Source of the DNA: Macrostomum hystrix
Lineage: Eukaryota > Platyhelminthes > Macrostomidae
Length of the DNA: 64,000 bases
Assembly: GCA_950097015.1 (NCBI GenBank)
Contig: CATNEN010000037.1
Location: 1,612,001-1,676,000 of the forward strand
Direction of reading: 5' to 3'
Both the position numbers and the translations under genes were made by a program. Below the pieces are notes generated by a model. The model did no database searches and was not told the DNA's origin. It saw only the letters and a list, made by a program, of their open reading frames with translations. Of the stretch, positions 55,395 through 64,000 are shown in pieces; position 1 is the stretch's first letter; the number at the start of each line of letters is the position of its first letter.

Positions 55395-58300
55395 GTGCCA
55401 CTTTCGCCGGTAGACCCAGCTCCTCAGGCGTCTCTTGCACACGTGACCATCTCTGGCGGTCTTCTCCGGGTTCTGCGGCGGTGACAATGGAGAAATAATA
55501 GCTAGCTTGGATTAGATTCATCCTACTTGCACTTAGTAGTCTATTGCGGGAATATTTAAGTGAGATATATAAGACAACTAAGGGGCGTAAAAAAAGGGGA
55601 AAAGATACAGGGAAGTGGGAGAAAAAAGAGGGTAAGAAGTGGAAAAACGAAGGTGATAGAGGGGAGATGCAGGGAAGTGGGAGAGGAAGGAGCGGAAGAT
55701 GCTGGGAAGTGGGAGATGAAGGAGCGGAAGATGCAGGGAAGTGGGAGAGGAAGGAGCGGAAGATGCAGAAAAGTGGGAGATGAAGGAGCGGAAGATGCAA
55801 GGAAGTGGGAGAGGAAGGAGCGGAAGATGCAGGGAAGTGGGAGAGGAAGGAGCGGATGATGCAGGGAAGTGGGAGATGAAGGAGCGGAAGATGCAGGGAA
55901 GTGGGAGAGGAAGGAGCGGATGATGCAGGGAAGCGGGAGAGGAAGGAGCGGAAGATGCAGGGAAGTGGGAGAGGAAGGAGCGGATGATGCAGGGAAGTGG
56001 GAGAGGAAGGAGCGGATGATGCAGGGAAGTGGGAGAGGAAGGAGCGGATGATGCAGGGAAGTGGGAGAGGAAGGAGCGGAAGATGCAGGGAAGTGGGAGA
56101 GAAAGGAGCGGAAGATGCAGGGAAGTGGGGGGAGAAAGGAGCGGATGATGCAGGGAAGTGGGAGAGGAAGGAGCGGAAGATGCAGGGAAGTGGGAGAGGA
56201 AGGAGCGGAAGATGCAGGGAAGTGGGAGAGAAAGGAGCGGAAGATGCAGGGAAGTGGGAGAGGAAGGAGCGGAAGATGCAGGGAAGTGGGAGAGGAAGGA
56301 GCGGAAGATGCAGGGAAGTGGGAGAGGAAGGAGCGGAAGATGCTGGGAAGTGGGAGAGGAAGGAGCGGAAGATGCAGGGAAGTGGGAGAGGAAGGAGCGG
56401 AATATGCAGGGAAGTGGGAGAGGAAGGAGCGGAAGATGCAGGGAAGTGGGAGAGGAAGGAGCGGAAGATGCAGGGAAGTGGGAGAGGAAGGAGCGGAATA
56501 TGCAGGGAAGTGGGAGAGGAAGGAGCGGAAGATGCTGGGAAGTGGGAGAGGAAGGAGCGGAAGATGCAGGGAAGTGGGAGATGAAGGAGCGGAAGATGCA
56601 GGGAAGTGGGAGAGGAAGGAGCGGAAGATGCAGGGAAGTGGGAGAGAAAGGAGCGGAAGATGCAGGGAAGTGGGAGAGAAAGGAGCGGAAGATGCAGGGA
56701 AGTGGGAGAGGAAGGAGCGGAAGATGCAGGGAAGTGGGAGAGAAAGGAGCGGAAGATGCAGGGAAGTGGGAGAGGAAGGAGCGGAAGATGCAGTGAAGTG
56801 GGAGAGGAAGGAGCGGAAGATGCAGGGAAGTGGGAGAGGAAGGAGCGAGCGGAAGATCCAGGGCAGTGGGGGGATGAAAGAGGGAGGTGAAAACTGTTTT
56901 CTGCAATAATGGGCAATATGATAAAGATCCACTGAATGATCCCGTAGAGAAGGATAGACAGAATTGATTTAGGGATCAGAACGTATCATGCACGATAAGG
57001 GCAGCTAAATAGGATAGAAATATTTTGGCAAAAATGTGCAGACAGCATTCCCTTCTACCAAGGCGAGGCAGAAGGGTAGGTAAATATTTATTTGCAGACA
57101 TTTCGGCTGAAGCAAATTAACCAGTTGCTGGTTGTGTGCGCTGCTTCGGGGTGACTGGCCTACCTTGAGCCAGATGTGTTTCAGGCACTGCGAAGCGGTG
57201 TACCGCCGCCTGGAACAGTGGTGGGCAGAAATTGTGGAATCCGTTAGAAGTACAAACCTATTAGTATGATAGAAACTAATGCGGATTGCACTGTCGCTGC
57301 AGTGACTAATCAGTTTAGAGTGGAACAGAAGTCAAATGCCAGGATTCTGAGGGAGAAATAGATTATTCTAGATAAGAGGGGTTTTACCTATACAACAGGC
57401 AATGCCTTAGTCTACTGATTCCAGTTACCATGCAAACCAGGGTCGGTGGCAGAGCGGTCTAACGTGTTTGCCTCTCGCACCAAGGTCCCTAAGTTCGATT
57501 CCACGGCGAGGCCACATTTATTTGGGGCGCAGACGCGGAGAGAAGGCTTGAGGGCTTGTCGTGCAATTTACGCCCATGAGGGCCAACCTCCAAGGTACAG
57601 TGAGAGTGTACACTGCCTGACGATGAGAAAGTCAGGGCAGATGTACACACCTGTGTGAGCGTATGCCTGCGTACAGTGTCTGTGTGCGTGTGTGCTCAGG
57701 TGTCAGCGAAATGGGCAGAATTGCCTCCTCGATGGCTGCAGGTCTAGTGTCGCCAAATGATGTTCCATTGCCCGCAGCCCTCCTGCAATAATTATTTATT
57801 ATTACCATGCAAACCAACTAATTGGAGCAAAATATGACACAGAAGCTAATGGCTTCCATCGTGCAGCCTGTACCCACAATAAAACCTAGTAAAAAACAAC
57901 AAACTGACTGTCTTTTTCAGCACACTGGTTCGCCATTGCTTCCGCCGCAGTTTCAACTTTCTTTCACTTTATTTTCGACTTTTATTCTTTCCATTTGCAA
58001 ATTTCATTCTTTGAATTTACGACCTTCTCTCTCCATTTTCGAATTTTGTTGTCTACATTTTTAGTTTCATTCCTTTCATTTTAAACCCATCGACTAACTT
58101 CTCCCTATTTCGACTTCAATTTCGCTATTGCGACTTCAATTTCTCTTTTGGACTTCAATTTCTCTATTTCGACTTCAATTTCTCTATTTCGACTTCAATT
58201 TCTCTATTTCGACTTCATGTTCTCTATTTCGACTTCAATTTCTCTATTTCGACTTCAATTTCTCTATTTCGACTTCATGTTCTCTATTTCGACTTCAATT

Positions 58301-61300
58301 TCTCTATTTCGACTTCATGTTCTCTATTTCGACTTCAATTTCTCTATTTCGACTTCATGTTCTCTATTTCGACTTCAATTTCTCTATTTCGACTTCATGT
58401 TCTCTATTTCGACTTCAATTTCTCTATTTCGACTTCAATTTCTCTATTTCGACTTCAATTTCTCTATTTCGACTTCAATTTCTCTATTTCGACTTCATGT
58501 TCTCTATTTCGACTTCAATTTCTCTATTTCGACTTCAATTTCTCTATTTCGACTTCATGTTCTCTATTTCGACTTCAATTTCTCTATTTCGACTTCAATT
58601 TCTCTATTTCGACTTCAATTTCTCTATTTCGACTTCATGTTCTCTATTTCGACTTCAATTTCTCTATTTCGACTTCATGTTCTCTATTTCGACTTCAATT
58701 TCTCTATTTCGACTTCATGTTCTCTATTTCGACTTCAATTTCTCTATTTCGACTTCATGTTCTCTATTTCGACTTCAATTTCTCTATTTCGACTTCATGT
58801 TCTCTATTTCGACTTCAATTTCTCTATTTCGACTTCATGTTCTCTATTTCGACTTCAATTTCTCTATTTCGACTTCAATTTCTCTATTTCGACTTCAATT
58901 TCTCTATTTCGACTTCAATTTCTCTATTTCGACTTCATGTTCTCTATTTCGACTTCAATTTCTCTATTTCGACTTCATGTTCTCTATTTCGACTTCATGT
59001 TCTCTATTTCGACTTCAATTTCTCTATTTCGACTTCATGTTCTCTATTTCGACTTCAATTTCTCTATTTCGACTTCATGTTCTCTATTTCGACTTCATGT
59101 TCTCTATTTCGACTTCATGTTCTCTATTTCGACTTCAATTTCTCTATTTCGACTTCAATTTCTCTATTTTGACTTTATGTTCTCTATTTCGACTTCATGT
59201 TCTCTATTTCGACTTTATGTTCTCTATTTCGACTTCAATTTCTCTATTTCGACTTCAATTTCTCTATTTTGACTTTATGTTCTCTATTTCGACTTCATGT
59301 TCTCTATTTTGACTTTATGTTCTCTATTTCGACTTCATGTTCTCTATTTCGACTTCATGTTCTCTATTTCGACTTCATGTTCTCTATTTCGACTTCATGT
59401 TCTCTATTTCGACTTCATGTTCTCTATTTCGACTTATCTTCCAGCATTTCGAGGTCGTCTCTTCTGGGCGGCTTAGTTACCATTTTCTCTAATTCGAAAC
59501 TACCGAGATTTTCCCTTTTCTCGCGAACAGACACAACTCGAGACCCAGAAGATTATGATTAATCAGTATCTCAGATTAACAAACAAAGACTTATACAAAG
59601 ACTCACTTAGGATCCTTGACTAGCAGCTGTTTGACCAAATCCTTAGCCTCGGCCGAGATTTCGTCGAATTCGGAATAATTGAACGAATACCTGACCCGCG
59701 AGATGTTCGCGTACGTTTCCGAGTCGCGATTGCCCATGAACGGAGATAGGCCAGAGAGGCTGGCATGGGATAAATTAGCATTGCTATATTTTCCCCTTCA
59801 CTCTCCGATTTCTCCCCTCCAATTCTCCTCTCCCATTCTATTCCCCTCTCCCATTCTATTCCCCTCTCCCATTCTATTCCCCTCTTCCGTTCTATTACCC
59901 TCTCCCATTCTATTCCCCTCTCCCATTCTATTCCCCTCTCCCATTCTATTCCCCTCTCCCATTCTATTCCCCTCTTCCGTTCTATTACCCTCTCCCATTC
60001 TATTCCCCTCTCCCATTCTATTCCCCTCTCCCATTCTATTCCCCTCTTACGTTCTATTACCCTCTCCCATTCTATTCCCCTCTCCCATTCTATTCCCCTC
60101 TTACGTTCTATTACCCTCTCCCATTCTATTCCCCCTGTCCCATTCTATTCCCCTCTTTCATTCTATTCCCCCTCTCGCCATTCTATTCCCCTCTATCATT
60201 CTATTCCCCTCTCCCATTCTATTCCACCTCTCCCATTCTATTCCCCTCTCCCATTCTATTCCCCTCTTACGTTCTATTACCCTCTCCCATTCTATTCCAC
60301 CTCTCCCATTCTATTCCCCTCTCCCATTCTATTCCCCTCTTCCTTTCTATTACCCTCTCCCATTCTATTCCACCTCTCCCATTCTATTCCCCTCTTTCAT
60401 TCTATTCCCCCTCTCGCCATTCTATTCCCCTCTATCATTCTATTCCCCTCTCCTATTCTATTCCATTCTTCCTTTCTATTACCCTCTCCCATTCTATTCC
60501 ACCTCTCCCATTCCATTCCCCTCTTTCATTCTATTCCCCCTCTCGCCATTCTATTCCCCTCTATCATTCTATTCCCCTCTCCTATTCTATTCCATTCTTC
60601 CTTTCTATTACCCTCTCCCATTCTATTCCCCTCTCCCATTCCATTTCCTTCTCCCATTCTTTTCCCCTCTCCCATTCTTTTCCCCTCTCCCAATCTTTCC
60701 CACTCTCCCATTCCATTCGCCTGCCCAATTCTATTCCACTCTCACATTTTCTCCTTCTATTCAAATTCGACAGCTCTCCGATTCCCAGATCCCAGGCAAG
60801 TGTCGGCACTCACAGCACATAGCAGATGACGCCAACAGACCACATGTCTGCAGGCGGTCCAACAGGATCATATGCCAGGACTTCGGGCAACACGAACTCA
60901 GGTGTGCCGAACATCACCCTGAGGTTTGGCCCGTTGGGTCGGGACAGGCCGAAGTCGATGATCTTGATGCGGTATCCAGTGCGAGTCAAGCACAGAATGT
61001 TCTCCGGCTGGCGGAGCAGTTAGCAGATCAGGGGAGAGTTCTCAAATTGTCGAATGTCGATAGCTATAGATCCCTAATTGATCTCTATAGATCCCTAGTT
61101 GACCTCTATAGATCCCTAGTTGATTTCTATAGATCCCTAGTTGATTTCTATAGACCCCCAGTTGATTTCTATAGATCCCTAGTTGATTTCTATAGATCCC
61201 TAGTTGATCTCTATAGATCTCTAGTTGATCTCTATAGATCCCTAGTTGATTTCTATAGATCCCTAGTTGATTTCTATAGATCCCTAGTTGATTTCTATAG

Positions 61301-63562
61301 AAGCTGTTACTATAGACCTCACTCTGATTCCAATAGATCTCACCCTGATTCCAATAGATCTCACCCTGATTCCAATAGATCTCACCTTGATTCCAATAGA
61401 TCTCACCCTGATTCCAATAGATCTCACCCTGATTCCAATAGATCTCACCCTGATTCCAATAGATCTCACCCTGATTCCAATAGATCTCACCCTGATTCCA
61501 ATAGATCTCACCCTGATTCCAATAGATCTCACCTTGATTCCAATAGATCTCACCCTGATTCCAATAGATCTCACCCTGATTCCAATAGATCTCACCCTGA
61601 TTCCAATAGATCTCACCCTGATTCCAATAGATCTCACCCTGATTCCAATAGATCTATTATAAACAGATCGTAACGATAATAAACTTTTGTTTTTTTGTCA
61701 ACCTTTAGATCCAGGTGGACCACATTCTGCTGATGAATATATTCGATGCCTTCGCAGATTTCTCGCATAAATTTCTCGCACTTTGCCTCCGTCAGATCGA
61801 AGCTCTCGTCAATCACTCGGTCAAACAGTTCTCCACCTGTGATGCTGCAATGGCGAGTAAGGTATTTACTGTCAACATGTTTTACGGGCAAATAAAAATG
61901 GTCAACTAAAAAAGTTGACTCACAGCTCTAGAATGAGCACGTAGACATTGCCAAGAAAATATGCGTCGTACAGTTGCAGCAGGCGCGGGTGCTTCAACCG
62001 TTTCATGATGGCGATTTCGTTTGCCACGCTCTCCTTCTCATCGTCTGTTCCGGCTTTCACGTACTTGGCAGCGAACTGCTTGGAGGTCGATTTCTCGGTG
62101 CACTTGCGCACCTCGCCGAAACGACCGCTGAGGATTGAGGCAGGTGGTTTGGTGGTTCTGGGGGTGGTTTGGTGGTTCAGGGGTGGTTTGGTGGTTCTGG
62201 GGGTGGTTTCATGGCTCAGGGGTGTTTTAGTGGTTCAGGGGGTGGTTTGGTGGTTCAGTTGGCGGTTTGGTGGTTCAAGGGGTGGTTTGGTGTTTCTGGG
62301 GGTGGTTTGGTGGTTCAGGGGTTGTTTGATACGAGCGTAGTTCAGGGGGTGGTTTGGTGGTTCAGGGGTTGTTTGGTACGAGCGTAGTTCAGGGGGTGGT
62401 TTGGTGGTTCAGGTGGCGGTTTGGTGGTTCAGGGGGTGGTTTGGTGGTTCAGGGGTTGTTTGATACGAGCGTAGTTCAGGGGGTGGTTTGGTGGTTCAGG
62501 GGTTGTTTGGTACGAGCGTAGTTCAGGGGGTGGTTTGGTGGTTCAGGTGGCGGTTTGGTGGTTCAGGGGGTGGTTTGGTGGTTCTGGGGGTGGTTTGGTG
62601 GTTCTGGGGGTGGTTTGGTGGTTCAGGGGGTGATTTGGTGGTTCAGGGGGTGATTTGGTGGTTCAGGGGGTGATTTGGTGGTTCAGGGGGTGATTTGGTG
62701 GTTCAGGGTTGGTTTGGTCGTTTGAATGGCTTAGGTTATATAACTTCCAGAAATTTGCTGAAAAAAGCAAAGCAACAATAAATCAGATGCGACGCAAATG
62801 CGCAAAATATTTTCTACGCAGAGTTAAAAATAGGAACCACACCTGCCGATAATCTCGTGAACAGTGTAGTCCTTTTCAACCTTGCGATTTTTCTTCACTT
62901 CAACCTTCTTCTTCAGCAGCATCGGGTCTGTTTCGTCTGTAAAAGCGGATGGATGGATTTTTTGGGAATCAGGAAGCATTCTAGGCAGAGATTAGCAAAA
63001 CTGAATCATCAGGAAACTAAAACTTCAGGAAAATGAACCTTCAGGATATAGTGCATGGATTGGATATAGAACCTTCAGCAACTGAACTTTAGGAAACTGA
63101 ACCTTCAGGTAACTGAACCTTCAGGAAACTGAACCTTCAGGAAACTGAAACTTCAGGAAACTGAACCTTCAGGAAGCTGAACCTTCAGGAAACTGAACCT
63201 TCAGTAAATTTAACATTTAGGAAACTGAACCTTCAGTAAATTGAACCTTTAGGAAACTGAACTTTCAGGAAACTGAACCTTTAGGAAACTGAACCTTCAG
63301 GAAACTGAACCTTCAGGTAACTGAACCTTCAGGAAACTGAACCTTCAGGAAACTGAACCTTCAGTAAATTGAACCCTCAGGAAACTGAACCTCCAGGAAA
63401 CGGAACCTTCAGGAAACTGAACTTCAGGAAACTGAACCTTCAGGAAACTGAACCTTCAGGAAAAAACAGAGCGCATTGTTGCAAAATTTTCCGTTTAAAT
63501 AATCAGTCACCTGGATCCGCTTCTTCTCGTCGCTGCGAGCGTTGAAAAACCCTTTTAAACAT
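55395..63562 (-). CDS. MYLK: Myosin light-chain kinase-type protein kinase, eight exons found
   Basis: Minus-strand exons: 63562-63511, 62936-62843, 62127-61924, 61844-61703, 61007-60814, 59759-59606 (plus or minus 1), 57209-57164 and 55472-55395. All join in phase, about 320 residues, 3' end not found. The start MFKRVFQRSQRREEADP is short, with no Ig/Fn domains. Kinase motifs in order: glycine loop IIGSGRFGEV, AAKYVK lysine, NEIAIM glutamate, ITGGELFDRVIDESFDLTEA, catalytic VVHLDLK plus PENILC, IIDFGLSR, FGTPEFVLPEVL, ADMWSVGVICYV, LLSGLSPFMG, then RRYTASQCLKHIWLK. HLDLKPENILC and DMWSVGVICY-LLSGLSPF are typical of MLCKs. After the kinase, KRRLRSWVYRRKWH resembles the autoinhibitory and calmodulin-binding start of MLCKs (compare ARRKWQ). 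Ala of the APE motif is Leu here. Six of seven introns are minisatellites; intron 3 is only 79 bp. Confidence 0.87.
55640..56865. repeat. 32-bp purine-rich array in MLCK intron 7
   Basis: About 38 copies of a 32-bp unit with GGAAGATGCAGGGAAGTGGG and AGAGGAAGGAGC. The variants GATGAAGGAGC and GGATGATGC cluster on the left. One strand is almost all purine. Confidence 0.96.
57440..57795 (+). mobile_element. SINE family 2, best copy (tRNA-derived)
   Basis: tRNA-like head: A box GGTGGCAGAGCGGTCTAAC, then TTGCCTCTCGCACCAAGG and B box AAGTTCGATTCCACGGCGAG. The body has GGGCTTGTCGTGCAATTTAC, GGGCCAACCTCCAAGG, GTGTACACTGCCTGACGATG, a TG-rich GTGTGCGTGTGTGCTCAGG and a 3' end GTGTCGCCAAATGATG. Short (TAT)n-like sequence follows. 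Flanking CATGCAAACCA (57431, 57803) repeats on both sides and is a likely target-site duplication. It lies in MLCK intron 6, antisense to the gene. Confidence 0.9.
57800..58090. other. Unique part of MLCK intron 6
   Basis: AT- and T-rich sequence leading into the next array; no ORF or element. Confidence 0.3.
58100..59440. repeat. 20-bp array with binary unit variants in MLCK intron 6
   Basis: About 67 copies of TTCTCTATTTCGACTTCAAT or TTCTCTATTTCGACTTCATG. Apart from rare TTTTGACTTTATG variants at the right end, units differ only at this AAT/ATG choice, giving a binary string along the array. The right edge is a pure run of the ATG type. Confidence 0.97.
59815..60765. repeat. 18-bp array (CCCCTCTCCCATTCTATT) in MLCK intron 5
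   Basis: About 52 copies with TTCCG, TTACG, TTTCA, CACCTCT and CGCCA variants in blocks. A block with CTCGCCATTCTATTCCCCTC recurs near 60173, 60412 and 60541. The plus strand is pyrimidine-rich. Confidence 0.96.
61060..61300. repeat. 21-bp array (GATCCCTAGTTGATTTCTATA) in MLCK intron 4
   Basis: About 11 copies, GATTTC/GATCTC/GACCTC variants. It directly abuts a second 21-bp array of different sequence. Confidence 0.95.
61305..61665. repeat. 21-bp array (CTGATTCCAATAGATCTCACC) in MLCK intron 4
   Basis: About 17 nearly identical copies. AATAGATC resembles TATAGATC of the adjoining array, so one may have derived from the other. Confidence 0.96.
62140..62720. repeat. 20-bp G/T-rich array (GGTGGTTTGGTGGTTCAGGG) in MLCK intron 2
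   Basis: About 28 copies. A 48-bp insert-like variant (TTGTTTGATACGAGCGTAGT or TTGTTTGGTACGAGCGTAGT) appears four times in a repeating pattern. It abuts the exon 3 acceptor. Confidence 0.95.
63005..63465. repeat. 16-bp array (AAACTGAACCTTCAGG) in MLCK intron 1
   Basis: About 28 copies with GTAA, TTTAGG and TAAATT variants. It contains the quasi-palindrome CCTGAAGGTTCAG. Confidence 0.94.
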
Positions 63563-64000
63563 GTTCGGGCTTGCGATTCTAGGCCTGCTGACGCTATTGA
63601 ACTAATGCTGGCGTTAAACAGTGTGTAAGCCTGCTGAGGTCAGTGGCAGCGTAAACCTAGGAGCCAAAGTGGGCCAAGTCTTATTATATTAACGGACTAA
63701 GAGTGTTCGGGCTTGCCTTAGATTGGGTAGCAATAGCGCTGCCACAGAAAACAGGGAGGAAAAGCCTTGCCATCTTCCCATAGATTGCCTTTTTGGGAAA
63801 AATTGCCCTAGAAATATGCGCTTATTCCACTTTCCGTACAATATCCTTCATATCCGTTTCATATCCCTCACAATGGGAATTGAAAGAGAGAAGGCCACAC
63901 CGTAAACACCAGTAAAGTTAACACTTTCTTATAGAAAACAGTCTGTCTTAACAGTCAGTCAGAAAAAGCATAAAAACTGAACAAGGAAAGAGAAAATATT
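63563..64000 (-). promoter_or_regulatory. Upstream region of the MLCK-type gene
   Basis: Contains a direct repeat of GTTCGGGCTTGC (about 63562 and 63703), the first copy overlapping the sequence just upstream of the start codon. No TATA box recognised. The 60-codon plus ORF 63723-63905 is unsupported. Confidence 0.3.

Overview
The window is animal nuclear DNA: split genes with GT-AG introns, AATAAA signals, tRNA-derived SINEs and cut-and-paste transposons. No bacterial or organellar gene organisation is seen. The gene set (NHERF, APC, myosin light-chain kinase, a dispanin, a DUF3105/TP53I13-like protein, an EF-hand protein), the GC-rich exons with poly-Q/poly-A runs and the extreme load of simple tandem repeats suggest a lophotrochozoan-grade invertebrate. 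A repeat-rich free-living flatworm such as Macrostomum is my best guess; this is inference, since nothing here names a species.

Layout. 0-6.5 kb: a small coiled-coil ORF (+), a foldback MITE, a three-exon single-PDZ NHERF gene (+) and a dispanin/CD225 membrane protein (-) whose N-terminal half is a coding minisatellite. 6.8-9.3 kb: a 2.4-kb array. 10.6-15.1 kb: a four-exon secreted DUF3105/TP53I13-like gene (-) whose first intron holds a Tc1/mariner-like element with 156-bp inverted repeats. 15.5-18.7 kb: arrays, SINEs and a hAT-type MITE with perfect 8-bp target duplications. 18.9-19.8 kb: a low-complexity single-exon ORF (+). 22.9-23.4 kb: a four-EF-hand calcium sensor (+). 24-28 kb: arrays. 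28.2-37.9 kb: a three-exon APC gene (-), about 986 residues. 38-55 kb: mostly arrays, including a 3.9-kb higher-order array, with no confident gene except one candidate exon at 52.1 kb. 55.4-63.6 kb: a myosin light-chain-kinase-type gene (-) reconstructed over eight exons from its start codon into the calmodulin-binding region.

The most striking feature is the tandem-repeat architecture. By eye about 30 kb, nearly half the window, lies in some 35 arrays with units of 10-45 bp. Twelve of the 14 introns I can delimit carry an array, usually with a unit found nowhere else here. The two exceptions are a 79-bp minimal intron and the AT-rich first intron of NHERF. One 16-bp unit occurs both inside the hAT-type MITE and as the 3.9-kb array 29 kb away, which suggests transposons as one way units spread. 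Many very long 'ORFs' here are only arrays that lack stop codons.

The genes do not form a pathway cluster. NHERF (membrane-cytoskeleton scaffold), APC (Wnt/microtubule scaffold) and MLCK with the EF-hand protein (calcium/actomyosin) are ordinary neighbours. Exon boundaries were set by splice consensus, reading phase and remembered family patterns, and every joined exon pair agrees in phase.
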